The notes beneath the pieces are model-generated. The model saw nothing but the letters and a program-made list of their open reading frames with translations. It searched no databases and was not told the origin of the DNA. Made by a program: the position numbers and the translations under genes. DNA of 64,000 nucleotides from Azadirachta indica (lineage: Eukaryota; Streptophyta; Magnoliopsida; Sapindales; Meliaceae), in contig CM040450.1 of assembly GCA_022749755.1 (NCBI GenBank), forward strand, positions 5,198,913-5,262,912. The letters are read 5' to 3'. Below, piece after piece: positions 1 through 11,327 of this stretch (positions within the stretch are counted from its first letter, which is position 1; each line of letters begins with the position of its first letter).

Positions 1-734
1 TATTTAATAATTAAATTCTTACGTTAAAAATTATTATAATAAATAATTTTATATTATATATTTTTTTTTTTGAAATTTATTAAAATACATTCCTTTAAAA
101 TATAATTATTCTTTTAAAAAATAATTATTCGCTTATTTATTTAAGATAAGATTATTTATTTGAATAATTATATTTTAAATGAATAATCATGTTTTATAGG
201 TCAAATACGGATACAACACAAATAATAACGACACAAATAATAATCGTGTCGACATAAAATGATTATTATTCATATTAAGATTTTTAAATTCAAATTCGTT
301 TAATGGTACTGAATTCGTATCGAAAAATTGTGTCATGTCCTAAATTACCACTTCTACTTAAAATTTCCACTTGAACTAGGCTATTTCAGTAATTTCACTA
401 TTAAGTTTGTGACATGCATTTGGTTAAACTAAAGGCGTGACCGTTCATCCTTCAGCTAACGCAAATATAATAAGTTGTGGCCTCCAAATAAACAAGTTCA
501 ATCGACAATATCTCTTGGCTACTCTGCTTTGCAGTTCAGTAAGAGAAACAGAGGAAAAAAAAGGTAGAAAGCGTCAGCCTTGAGCAATAGGAATTAAAAT
601 CACAGTCAACATCCGCAGAACTGGAGAACACAAAAATGCTATTTTCACGTTTGTAGAACTTTTCTCTATATTACATGTCTACAAATTCAGCTAATCAGAG
701 ATAAAAGATAATAAATTTACTTGGGGGAGACATA
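1..734. other. 3' flank of DAPF, no gene seen
   Basis: The first 470 bases are strongly AT-rich with short direct repeats and no credible coding frame. The rest probably holds the 3' UTR of the minus-strand DAPF gene, whose stop codon is at 735-737. I see no RNA gene or transposon end here. Confidence 0.5.
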
Positions 735-3700
735 TCAGAGGGGCACTGATCCATAAAACACTACTTCAGCCGGGCCTGTCATGTACACATGGTTGTCTTC
801 CTCCCTCCACTCAATATCCAATGGCCCTCCAGGTAAATCAACCGTACAATTCTGTTTATCACAAAATTAATGACTATAAAGGAATGAAATGGTCCATAGT
901 GTGCTATAACACAGTTTCTATAACACATTATTAACATCGTTGTGTATATCAGTTTCCTAAGTAAATTTATCAAGACATAAGTGTATCTCAAACTTACTCT
1001 TGCAGCATGACCCTCAAGAACTGCAGCAACCACCACTGCACAAGCACCAGTCCCACATGCCAGTGTTGCTCCTACAGTAACAAAGTCATGAAGGTTTTAG
1101 CATAAATATGACCAATCCAGATGACGTTTAAGCAGAGTCAACCACCAATTCATGTTCGACAACAATAACTGACCTGCCCCACGCTCCCAAACACGCATCT
1201 TCAGATGTGAAGGAGAAATAATTTCGACAAATTCTGCAAATTATATCAAACAAAATTCATGACAATGCCAACATATGTCATGATAAGAGGAAACTATGTG
1301 TTACGATAGCAATACAAACAGGGAAGGATCCAACATGTTCTAGGCAGTGAAGATGAAGATAAGCACTTTTTCATAACAAGCTTACTGCTAGGAAATTTAC
1401 CAAGGTTTCTAGTTTCAGACTAGACTAGCAGCAAAACAGCTTAATTTAAACCTTGAAAACTCATTATGCTTGTAGGAGCAAGGCTTGATTATAAAAACTT
1501 ACCAGCACTTATTATATCAATGAAATAAACAACAATATCAATGCAAACATAATTTAGGACATTGGGGCTTTTTAACCATCAAGAGCTTGATCTCAAAGGC
1601 ATAGCCTATGCATGCCCGTAACTTGTACTACGGTGCTCATAATTGAAAACCAATTATGGATACAAATTGCAAATAACTGCAAGGACCTACTATGAACATT
1701 GAAAACCAATAATGAAGTCTTCGCACTACAAGTTTTCAATAATGGAGAAACAATTATGAGTTAGTAATAAAACCAGTTTTTATTACATAAGGTAGATAAA
1801 AACTGAGTACCGGCAACTTCCGGTAGTAAATCATGTCCATAATTGGATAAAACCTAACCTGTGTTGGTCCGTGCAGGGAACACAGGATGATGCTCAAATT
1901 TAGGACCAATTTCAGCTAAATTTAGTTCATCAACCTGCAAAATCTGTTCAATTGCAATCATTGAGCAAAAAGATCAGTATGAGAGAAATACATGACCAAG
2001 AAGAAATGAATAAAACTAAATCAATCAATTTTTCAGTTAAAACTCTAAAAAAATCAGAGACAAAAGTAGGGAATATATATGTTGTTTAAAGCAGCATGAA
2101 CTTTGTTCACTCTCTATACTCTCTCTCCATCCTACTCATCTTCTAGAAAGGTGTAAAACTAAGATGTTATACCATCAGGCCCAACAGAGCTGTGGTCTTA
2201 TAATGTATGCGTGCTTGAAGATATTAAGCCCTGGAAGTATAACTATATTGCTTTTAATAGTTAAAACACTTGTCACAAACTGATGCATAAGCCATTGATT
2301 GTCAACATTTACTTCAGTTAAAAAGTCAGTAAGATCATTGGCTTCAGAAGCACCAAAGAAACAGCACAAACTGCTAGATTTCAAAGGAAAAGGAAGAGGA
2401 CAAGCCCAACCCAAATATCAATGTTATATTAAAAGTCATTTTATTAGTCATTCAGAACACATACCCGCCCTTCTTTGGTTCCAAAAGTTACACAATGGGG
2501 ATTTCCCATGCTAATACATGTCACATTCCATTTTACTCCATCTACATCAAGTTCCAATTTAACAACAGATTCATCTTTATTTGCTGGTAATCTTGTAGGT
2601 ACATCCGAAGCTTTTAGTATTGGTTCACCCATATCAACTTTGACCTGAAATTGCAAGAAGGATCAATAGATACATCAAGGGTGTACACCCATAACCATAA
2701 AGGTGGCTAGTAATGTAAAAATGGAAAATAAGTTGAAGAGAGGAACAGTTGTACAAATTATCAACATGAGAGCATTGCCACATGGCATATGAAATTCTTC
2801 AAAGTCAGATGGACTACAGTAGAGGACTTTGAAGAACAAACAGACCTTCCCATCATCTTGAATTTCTGGAACAATTAGACCAGCACCAGTGTGTACAGTG
2901 AAGCTGCATAAATTATAGGAGAAAAAGTCATTAGTATACACCCTCCACAAATAATTAGAATGAAACAAACAATCAATTGTCTAATAGGATTTTTCAAATA
3001 ATTTAGTTTATCAACATCTTCAATAAATTACTCTATCTGCGTGAAGTCCATCAACATGACTCCCAAAAGAAAGTGGCAAGGAATCTATCAATATGACATG
3101 AGTACATAAACCCAACTGGAAAAATTACCTTTGCTTCCCATGTAAATTTTCAAGCTCGGCAATGAATCTGGCAAAGCATCGCACTCCATTGCCACACATC
3201 TAGAAGAGAAAAATAAACAGTTTTCTCAACAGAAGAAATAGCTTCGAAGATCAAACCCACCACATAAGAAAACATCAATGGTGACACATTATAAGCACTT
3301 CAATGCTGTTTGATCTTAATATTGAAAGGGAGAATGCCCATTACCCCTTACTTTTTCAGTTAATACCCTATTACCTCTCTATATTTTGTCTAATACCCCA
3401 TCATCCCCCTGATTCTTTTTTTTTTTTTATTTTACCCTTCAGTTCAATTAATTTATAAATAATAAAATCGAAAATATTAGAAATAGTAAAGGGTAAAATC
3501 GAAACCAAGGCGGGTGATGGGATATTGCAGAAAATATAAGGGGGTAACGGGACATTAGCTGAAAAAGGAGGGCGGTAATGGGCATTCACCCATATTCAAA
3601 CATAGCACGTATATAAAGAAATGTACAAAGGGTCAAACCTCTGGCTCGCTACCATCAGAATTGAAGATCCTCATGGTATAATCAGTGCCATTGATGCCAG

Positions 3701-4485
3701 GCATGGCAAAGATCACTCCATCTGCTCCAATGCCAAAGTTTCGATCACATAGCTTCACTGCTTGCTCTGGAGTTACCTAGGCTCTGAAGAATTCCTATTA
3801 TCAACCTATTGAAACTCACCCAATAAGCAGCAAATCAGAAACCAATACAGTAAATTCTAAATCAACGATTTGGTGTTCTACCAAATAAAACAATCATCTC
3901 AACCTAAAAAAGAAAACTTGTTATTCTAAGCTCATTTAATGGACGCTACAGCAAATAGCATTTCTCAAAACTTTAAAGAGTATAAAGAAATGGAAATCAA
4001 TATACAACTGAAGAATCACGGCCCCGTTGACCAACCTAATTCCAGTAAGCTTCATTGCCAGGAAGAATAATTTATTTCATTTACATTTCCGTCATTCACT
4101 CAGCAACCTAATAGAGACTCAGATTGAAAAAATAATCCTAATATCTCATCCATTACTGCATTTTCTCGGAAACCAAACAGAAATGAGGGAAAAAAAAAGA
4201 AAGAACTTACCAAAATGAAGTCGTTGCCAAGGCCATGATACTTAACGAAATGAAGGAAACCGCTTTCCTTCCGCTAAGAAAAGAGGTTCGCGAAGTTTTC
4301 TCCGGAGCTGAGATGCTCATAGAAGTTGCTGAGACACGGAAGTTAGGGCTTTTAAGAGTCAACTTAGACTTGAAGGCAATAGCCGACGAATAAGAAAGAG
4401 AGGATGATCGAAGGGGATTGGTAGGAGTGAAAGAGCGGCGAGTAACGGGGGCAACGGAGTGAGAGATTGCGGTGGCTATGGCCAT
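735..4485 (-). CDS. DAPF: Diaminopimelate epimerase, chloroplastic (two apparent 1-nt deletions)
   Basis: DapF converts LL- to meso-diaminopimelate, the penultimate step of lysine synthesis in plastids. Nine exons on the minus strand, all with GT-AG borders: 4211-4485, 3639-3805, about 3130-3200, 2846-2903, 2465-2644, 1859-1943, 1174-1233, 998-1071, 735-851. The N-terminus is Ser/Thr-rich like a transit peptide. Both catalytic cysteines are visible: MCGNGVRC in exon 3 and ACGTGACA in exon 8. [12 protein letters not shown], the substrate-site NSDGSEPE and the C-terminal MTGPAE are also present. Exon 1 reads in one frame up to about 4268 and then must continue in another to reach [12 protein letters not shown]. 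Exon 2 likewise shifts at about 3778-3780 (SSEPR then VTPEQ). Counting one missing base at each place, every exon phase fits and the length is 363 codons including stop, the usual size. Either two real frameshifts or consensus errors; gene identity is not in doubt. Confidence 0.93.
3328..3591. mobile_element. MITE with long terminal inverted repeats, 9-bp target duplication (Mutator-like)
   Basis: The left end (GGGAGAATGCCCATTACC...) and the reverse complement of the right end (GGGTGAATGCCCATTACC...) pair over more than 60 bases, making a 264-bp near-palindrome. It is flanked by atattgaaa (3319-3327) and atattcaaa (3592-3600), a 9-bp duplication with one mismatch, as Mutator-type elements leave. 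It lies inside DAPF intron 2, between 3200 and 3639, away from both splice sites. It has no coding capacity. Confidence 0.8.
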
Positions 4486-5214
4486 GCTTTCACGGTTTTT
4501 TCTCTTTCTCCGTTATGCTCCTTTTCAGTGACGTTATGTTGAAAAGAGTTATCTAGGTTTAGTTGTAAGACAGGAGATGCTATTCTCTGCGTTACTGTAC
4601 ATATTCCAGTCAAAATTTATCAGCGAAAACATCCAATCAAAACACGACAACAAAGCAATGTGTTATATTTTTCTCGCGTCACAGCAATCATTTGGCAATT
4701 TTAGAATTAAAATTACATCTTTAAGATATAATAAAAATTTACTCACTGTGTCATAATTTCTTTTAATTATTAGTATTATTGAACTGAACTCATTAAATAT
4801 CTTTTAGAATATAACACAAAAATTTTTAAATTCAAATCTCATTAGGAGTGTATAAGAATGCGTGAATTTGAATCAAATTTTTATAATATTTAAGAAAATT
4901 ATGATGATCAAGTTCTTGATGTTAGATTGGTGGCGATTTTGTTTCGTCTCATCAAGGTATATTATATTTTCTTTTATTGTTTTCTGAAATCTCCAGCAGA
5001 AAATAACTCGCCAAAAACTGCGAACGATTATCCGAACTACATAACTTGTAGATCTTCATCACTCATGCTAACCAAGTTCAGCAAAACGCTCACTTATAGC
5101 CACTAATTATATGCTTGAAACCCAGATATCCAGTGCGCAAAACCTTTGAACCTCGGCTCTTTAATCAGACGGTGTTATATTGTAGCTGAATCAGAAGAAT
5201 TCACAAATTCACTA
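4486..5214. other. DAPF upstream region / edge of the tandem array
   Basis: Just upstream of the DAPF start the DNA is moderately GC-rich and probably contains its promoter and 5' UTR. Beyond about 4700 it is AT-rich with no credible gene. The array of DUF241/PPR/U6 units begins at about 5.2 kb. Confidence 0.4.
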
Positions 5215-5440
5215 GGTGTTTGATGAAGTGCTTGAGTTAAATGTGGTGCCGGCAACAAGGGTAATTAGCTGCTTTGGCAAGCAACACCAACATGAAGAAG
5301 CTATATATCAATTCCCAAGATTGCTTCTGTTGAATATTAGATCCAGTCAGTTCATATTTGCACCATATTTATTTTTATCAACTGCATTAAAGAACCTTAA
5401 TTTAGGCAAGCAACTTCTTGCGCAAGCTACAACTGTTTTT
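5215..5440 (+). pseudogene. PPR gene fragment, array unit A
   Basis: This stretch is clearly homologous to codons about 48-122 of the intact PPR gene at 46095-47633. VFDEVLELNVVPAT here matches VFDEVPDLNVVSAT there, and LLLLNIRSSQFIF matches MLLLNIRPSEFTF. It has no start and a small insertion near position 5375, and it runs straight into sequence that in the other units is the 3' flank of a DUF241 copy. It differs from the PPR relics of units B-D, which cover a later part of the same gene. A non-functional duplicate. Confidence 0.8.
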
Positions 5441-5548
5441 ATTCGTTTGTTCATAGAATAATATGTTTTTGCATTTAATTTCTATTGATAGAATAATACA
5501 AGTATATTTCATTCATTCACGAGTATGAAGGTATCAAAATTTGATAAT

Positions 5549-6318
5549 CTAGTTGTTGAGGATGTTGAGAAGAGAGACTCTAGCTTTGATCAAAACGCCT
5601 ACTCAAGCATTCAAGCCTTCGAGATCTTGAATGTTGGACTCCAATTCTTCAAGCTGGTTTTGCAGATGAAGGATGTCATCAAACTTGCTCGTCTTGTGAG
5701 AAATAAGGGTAGACAATTTAGCATCCACCTTTTCAAACTCATTAATGTCTGTTCGTTGTTCTGACATGCGATTCTTTTGGGGTGCATTAGCTTGGAAACC
5801 AGTGACAAGCCATTCAGCTTTGATGTAGTCTTTGGCCCTGAAATAACTGACAACAAAGATTCAACGACAGTGCAGTTGACCGCTTCGACCTCTTTCAACT
5901 TGTTAATTGTGGCATTTGTCTCATGTTCCCCATTGATTTGAGACGATCTTTTATCTTCCATGTATTTCAACTTCCCCAGTGCTTCTGTACTGCCTTTTTA
6001 ATTGTCCGCCTAGACACTAAATATTTCTTGATTTCAGTTTCATCTCCTCTTCTGCGCAAAACTGATTGAAGTTCCTGCACAGATTCCTTTGTCTGTGGCA
6101 AGGCATTTTGAGCAATGCTAAAGGTATCCTGGATCCTCAGAGATCCATTCAACAGTTTATCAACCAATTTCTTTTGATGGCTTTGGGCTAAAGCTTGTTG
6201 AAAGAGGCGCAATTGTAGCATTTATCAACACAATCATGCAGATCTTGAAGGGCCTTTGTATCATTGGTGATAGATGAAGATGATGTAGAAGCAGCTTGAG
6301 AAGACCTCAGTCTGCGTA
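5549..6318 (-). pseudogene. DUF241 (BPS1-like, PF03087) copy a, array unit A, truncated
   Basis: Reading the minus strand from about 6318, the sequence gives RLRSSQAASTSSSS, then LQDLHDCVDK, then after a frame change the mid-region ALAQSHQKKLVDKLLNGSLR, and finally the C-terminal LLNILNN and a TAG at 5549-5551. These are blocks of the plant DUF241 family, whose function is not established. The first 30 or so codons are missing, and at least three frame changes separate the readable pieces (5611-5970, 5967-6221 and the 3' end). It has been joined upstream of the PPR fragment at 5215. A decayed copy. Confidence 0.8.
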
Positions 6319-6712
6319 ATTGAAGGCATTAGCTTCTTAAATTCCCATGTGACCAGAAAGTTTTTCTCGACTCTTCTGTGAGTGTCCAGAGGAATCGTCT
6401 GATAGACTCATTCCTAGGAATTTGACTCAGTGAGTTGTTAAATTTTGTCCAATTCTTATAAACTTGTGCTTCATTTAAAATCAAATTCAGGTTGTCTTTG
6501 TTGGTTGTCGGGCAAAGAATTATAAGATATTTGAGTACTTTAATTAATGCATAAGCTAGTGACTGCACAATAAAGTACTAATTATAGAGTACAGAGAAGG
6601 AAATGTGAAGTGGCAATAATTTCAGCAGAAATGTATGGATATTTTTATAAGAAATATCATTAATGTGTATTTGTTTTCTGTACAAGGAAAGAGCTCATCA
6701 TGATTTTATAAA

Positions 6713-7598
6713 CTAGTGAGTGAGGATGTTGAGAATGGAGACTCTTGATTTGATCAAAACCCCGTAGAGAGACTCTAGTCCATTTTCAAAACCTTGAATG
6801 CATAACTCCAACTTCTGCAGGTCATTTTGTAAATTTTCAAATTCTGTGATGCTGTCAAAAATGTTTGTTTTGCAATCACGGAGACCATGTAATGCAGCAT
6901 CGACCTTCGTAATTTCGTTTATATCTGTTTCTTCTTCCTCGCATGCTACTCTTCTCTTCTGCGTTAGCTTGGAAACCAATGACCAGCCAGTGGATCTTAA
7001 TGATGACTTTGGCCCAGAGATAAATGACAACATGGATTTTAAAACACTGAGAGTGACTCCTTCCACTTCTCTTAACATGTTAGTCATTGCCGCAATCTCT
7101 TCTTCCTGGTTTGACAGAGAGGCGATATGCTTGTTCTCCATGCACTTCAACTTAGATAAGGCATTGCGGATAGCCTTCTTCACTGCCTTCCTAGATGTTA
7201 AGTATTTCTTAACCTCGCAAGAAAACTGGAATTTGCCTCCTTGTTTTCTGCACAGAGTTGATTGAAGCTCTTGAGCATGTCTCTTTTATTTTCAAAAGAG
7301 CATCCTTGGAAGTTATGCATGCATCCAAGAGTCTAAGAGATCCATCCAACAGCTCATGGAACCATATTTTGTGCTGCTCTTGGGATAAAGTTTGTTGGGT
7401 GGGAGGCAACTGCAGTAGCTTATCAATCCAGCAATGCAGAGCTTGAAGGCCATTTAATTTACGGCATATTGTTGATGATGATATAGAGGTGGCTTCAGAA
7501 GCTTCTAATATGTTCAGGTGCTCATCAAATTCTGAGATTACTGGGTGTGGTCTAGATGGCAAGCTGTTGGAGCGAGTACTGTAATCTGTGGCAGCCAT
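6713..7598 (-). pseudogene. DUF241 copy b, array unit A, nearly full length with one frameshift
   Basis: The start is ATG at 7596-7598 (MAATDYSTRSNSLPSRPHP) and the end is the family's LLNILNH-type terminus (here SILNILTH) with a stop at 6713. Family blocks in order: the RSNSLPSRPHP N-terminal signature, KLNGLQALHCWIDKLLQLP, ELLDGSLRLLD, YLTSRKAVKKAIRNAL, EVEGVTLSVLKSMLSFISGPK and a coiled-coil-like C-terminus. A single extra base near 7283 changes frame between ALLKIKE and the expected HAQELQS; the remainder is then open to the end. A full protein would be about 295 residues. One indel is the only visible lesion, so this copy could be recently dead or an assembly error. Function unknown. Confidence 0.82.
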
Positions 7599-8540
7599 TT
7601 TTCTTTCCTCTAAGAAGGTTTGAATGCTGAATTCACTTTATCAACATGTTTTCCTTCCCTTGTTATCTCCTCAATATATACTATGCACTAAGCAAGACAT
7701 AAGGAATCTCATCTACTTCAAACATCAATTACTCGAAACTCGATTTTGATTTGAATCTAAATTTTGTCTTGGCAATGTCTCCCCATATCATGTCTCCAAA
7801 CCATTGCTAATTATTTTAATTTGTAAATTAGTTTGGGAATATTATCTTGATTTCTAGCACGTGAGAGTGGTTGGAACAGAAACGAGGTATTGCCAACAGT
7901 TCTCATATAGATATTATAATTGTGGTAGACAAGTTTGTGCAACTTGATATTAATTTATTTGCTCTGCTATTCATTGACATGAATCTCAATCTGTACACTA
8001 AGGTGAAGCCTGATATCCCGCTAGGTCTGCTGTTCTCTTGGAGGCAACGTCTGTGCATCCTGTCATTGATGTAAATTATTATTTTGTATTATCATGTTAG
8101 GCAACATTTTTCTAATATTATGATCTAGTTTTCATGCAGCATATATCAAGCATTCTGCTTAGCAAGCATGAGGGGACTATTTAATTCAATTGATAATGAG
8201 CACAGCTGAAAGAAAACAGTAAGTCTTCACGTGCATATGTGTATTTACACTCATGTGTTTACGGTTTGAACTAGTTAGATAATTAATTGGAAACCTGATA
8301 GTATGGGGGGAGGCACTGCATGAACATTGCTCATACAATGTCTCGATTGATATTAAAATATTGTCACTACTGGTTAATGTATGAAACAGTTCAGATTCAT
8401 CTTGTCTCCCTTACGCAGTCATACATAGGCAGCAGTTTTTTAGGGAAGCGAAGGCAAAATGCCTAATTCTGCCTCAAACAACCAACCTTGTTCTCATAAC
8501 AGCTTGTTCTTTTATGCTTGTGAATGTCCACACACTTGAA
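7599..8540. other. Spacer upstream of DUF241 copy b, unit A
   Basis: Contains the presumed promoter and 5' region of copy b; close relatives of this spacer recur at 13549-14280, 20253-21060 and 32532-33550. I see no other gene; short open frames here are not conserved between units. Confidence 0.5.
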
Positions 8541-8544
8541 CATA

Positions 8545-8790
8545 ATAGCATCTGAGGAGGAAGCAGGAATAAGTGAATTTGAAACTGTCGATGCTGCATT
8601 GCAATGATCATCGACACCTTGCAGAGGAAACAGGCTAAAAGAATTGTAGTTATGCATTCAAGATGTTTAAGAAAGACTTGAGTCGAGTGCTTGCTGCTGT
8701 TCAGGAGTTTGTTTAAAACTAGGTAAACGCCCTTAACAACTAGCTTATTAGAAGAAAGAGTGATACTTGTACATGATGAACCAGAAACAT
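8545..8790 (+). pseudogene. DUF241 C-terminal relic c (plus strand), array unit A
   Basis: On the plus strand the sequence reads EEEAGISEFETVDAALQ followed by a stop, then a scrambled stretch including MHSRC. This matches the EEETGISEFEKVDAEL block near the C-terminus of the DUF241 copies, but in the opposite orientation to copies a and b. Homologous relics occur at about 21378-21545 and 33720-33880. It looks like the remnant of a third, inverted DUF241 gene in the ancestral repeat unit. Confidence 0.65.
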
Positions 8791-9037
8791 ACAATATATT
8801 CTCAATTCAAAATTCAGACACTTTTTTTTTGCTCATATTTATTGCTTCTCTGTTGAACTCTCGCATGTTCAGTTTTTAATCCTCCCATGAATGAAACCTG
8901 TTACGAAAAATCATAAAGCTGGAAAAAAAAGTGTTTAACACAGAGCTACTCTTAAAATAAAGAACTCTGCTCGGCAAACTTACAGATTTTCCAAAATGTC
9001 GTACGGTAGAAATATTGTTGGTACATACTTGGAACAT

Positions 9038-9096
9038 GTATATATATATATATATGTATGTCTGTCTGTATGTATGTATGCATGTATGTATGTATC
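9038..9096. repeat. TA/TGTA microsatellite
   Basis: A (TA)n run followed by TGTC, TGTA and ATGT tetranucleotide repeats. Located between the unit A relic and the first U6 gene. Confidence 0.9.
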
Positions 9097-9596
9097 AGTT
9101 GTTGTGCGGTAACTCTCCCTCTTCCTTCATTTGTAGGCTTTTACCTTCATTTGTCGGTTTGATTTACTGGAAATGAGATTAATTTATTGGAATAAATTTA
9201 TATCAATTGTTGAAGTTAATTGAAGCGTTGATTTTGTTTAAATTTTGTTCAATCAAGACAAACAAAAATAGAGAGAAATGAAATTATAAAAATGAGAAAA
9301 ATAAAGAAAATAAGAGAATAAAAGAGAAAAAATTTATGTTATTTGAAGAGACAAAATTTTTTAATTAAAGATATTTTTATCTTTTTACAATGATATTATA
9401 TAACATAGTGATTAGAAATGGATTTCCGTTTATCAAACATCATAAACCGTACAATAATAGTAGACAATTTATTCAAAAAGGAAACAGAAGAAACAAAAGG
9501 CTGGCCCAATCTATGGGCCGATAGCTGGTCATTCGAAGCATTCAACGATCCAGCAAGCCCATTTTCCACAAAATGTCAGAGGCTGACTAGCGCTAA

Positions 9597-9638
9597 TCCC
9601 ACATCGTCGGTCTAAGCTTCAACAATATAGTTTATGTG
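9597..9638 (+). promoter_or_regulatory. U6 promoter: USE and TATA-like box (Pol III spacing)
   Basis: TCCCACATCG at 9597-9606 is a perfect plant upstream sequence element. TTTATGTG at 9631-9638 serves as TATA box. The 24 bases between them and 30 bases from TATA to the first U6 base match the spacing that in plants specifies RNA polymerase III rather than II. Confidence 0.9.
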
Positions 9639-9660
9639 TGATATGAAACGACGTCAGAAT

Positions 9661-9680
9661 GTCTCTTCGGAGACATCCGA

Positions 9681-9712
<32 letters not shown>

Positions 9713-9762
9713 GGCCCCTGCGCAAGGATGACACGCACAAATCGAGAAATGGTCCAAATTTT
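9661..9762 (+). ncRNA. U6 spliceosomal snRNA gene, copy 1
   Basis: The sequence starts with the 5' hairpin GTCTCTTCGGAGAC and contains the invariant ACAGAGA box that pairs with the 5' splice site. The AGC triad region, the GCAAGGATGACACGCA segment and the 3' GAGAAATGGTCC tail all follow. No deviation from the plant U6 core is apparent. It ends in a T-run of about 15 bases, and a canonical USE/TATA pair lies upstream. It is one of three U6 loci in the tandem array; this copy and that at 22511 look functional. Confidence 0.95.
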
Positions 9763-9773
9763 TTTTTTTTTTT
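9759..9773 (+). terminator. Pol III oligo-T terminator of U6 copy 1
   Basis: An uninterrupted T-run directly after the U6 GTCCAAA end, far longer than the four Ts needed for Pol III termination. Confidence 0.9.
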
Positions 9774-9867
9774 CCCCCAATTTCTCGATTTCAATTGTTG
9801 TCGAGCTAAATGAATTTTAGCTCTATTTTCGTCATACTCACTGGCGCGTAAGGTTTTATTTCTCTAA

Positions 9868-10095
9868 TGTTATTTCTTACACCGCTATTATATGTGGGTT
9901 ACTGAGGAAAGGGAGGTTTGAATATTCTAGTAGGCTGTAAATCTTCTCATTGAGTTGTATAGAGAGTGTTTGTGCTTTGATCATTCCAGTTTTCCTTGTG
10001 CAGTTGTTCTATAATTGCAGCTGCCAATGTCGCCGCAGTTGGCAGGGGCAATAGTTTTCATCCCTGTGCCGTTAAGTTCTTGGGTAAGCTTCAAA
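9868..10095 (+). pseudogene. PPR gene fragment, array unit B
   Basis: Matches about codons 157-258 of the PPR gene at 46095-47633 with internal deletions. Readable shared blocks include ATGTGGGTTACTGA, AATTGCAGCTGCCAATGT, GGCAATAGTTTTCATCC and GTTAAGTTCTTGGGTAAGCTT. No open frame survives. Occupies the same place in its unit as the relics at 16229 and 23030. Confidence 0.75.
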
Positions 10096-10432
10096 CATTC
10101 AATTTTCTAACCAGCTTTTAAGCGAAATGTGTTTATTTTTCAATTCTCAAAACATTTGATCCATTTAGATTGACTCATTCATTCATGAGATAAGAAAGAT
10201 TGAAGAAACTGTGGAAATGCTTATGTTAAAATTATAGCCTCATCTCCCAGTTAATTGATTAACGAGTATCAACTACCAGATATTTGTGCTGTAAAAAGAA
10301 TGCTCTTGAGAAAGATGAAAGGCCAAATATCACAGAATGATTTACTTTTGTATGTATGGAATTTTCTATTGATAGAATGATATAACTATATTACATTCAT
10401 TTACAATTATGAAGGTATCAAAATATTGTAAT

Positions 10433-11327
10433 CTAGTTGTTGAGAATGTTCAGTAGGCAGACCCTAGCTTTGATGAAACGCCTACTCAAAGATTCAAGTC
10501 CTTCCTCAAGTTCTTGAATGTTGGACTCCAATTCTTTATGCTGGTTTTGCAGATGAAAGATGACATCAGACTTGCTTGTCTTTTGAGAAATGAGAGTAGA
10601 CAATGCAGCATCCACCTTTTCAAACACACTAGTGCCTGTTTCCTCTTGCTTACCTGCTATTCTTTTGGAGTGCATTGGCTTGGAAACCAATGACAAGCCA
10701 TTCAGCTTTGATGGAGTCCTTGGCCCTGAAATAAGTGACAACAAGGATTCAAAGACACTGCAGGTGACTGCTTCAACCTCTTTCAAACATGTTACTTCTT
10801 GCTTTAGTCTCACATTCCTCGTTGATCTGAGATGAGCATTTATTTTCCATGCCTTTCAAATCCCCCTAGGCCTTATGTGTTGCTCTTTTAATTGTCTTTC
10901 TAGAGGCTAAATATTTCTTGATTTCACTTGTAAGACTGGTTTCGTCTCCCCTTCTTCTGCGCAAAACTGATTGAAGTTCTTGCGCGGATTCCTTTGTCTG
11001 CAGTAAGGCACTTTGAGCAATGCTGCAGATATCCAAGATCCTTACAGATCCTATCAACAGCTTATCAACTAATTTCTTTTTATGGCCTCGGGCTAAAGCT
11101 TGTTGAATAAGAGGCAATTGTAGCATCTTATCAACATTATCATGCAGATCTTGAAGGCCATTTATATCATTGCCTATAGATGGAGATGATGATGTTGAAG
11201 CAGCTTGAGAAGACCTTAATCTGGCCAGTTGCTGATCTACTTCTGAAGTAAATGTGTGCGATCTAGTGGAAAAACTGTTTGAGCGAGTATGGTAAGAAGG
11301 TTGGCTGTCAAGAAGAGAGGCAGCCAT
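10433..11327 (-). pseudogene. DUF241 copy a, array unit B, nonsense plus frameshift
   Basis: ATG at 11325-11327 opens MAASLLDSQPSYHTRSNSF, followed by LQDLHDNVDKMLQLPLIQQALA, VRILDICSIAQSALLQTKE, ELQSVLRRRRGDE and YLASRKTIKRATHKA. A TAG then stands where sister copies have TTG (KALGNLKG). The frame continues to about 10825, where an indel shifts it. The final part (10433-10813) contains EVEAVTCSVFESLLSLISGP and the terminal LLNILNN. Total length equals the normal single-exon family member of about 295 codons. Two independent lesions, so a genuine pseudogene. Function of the family unknown. Confidence 0.85.
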
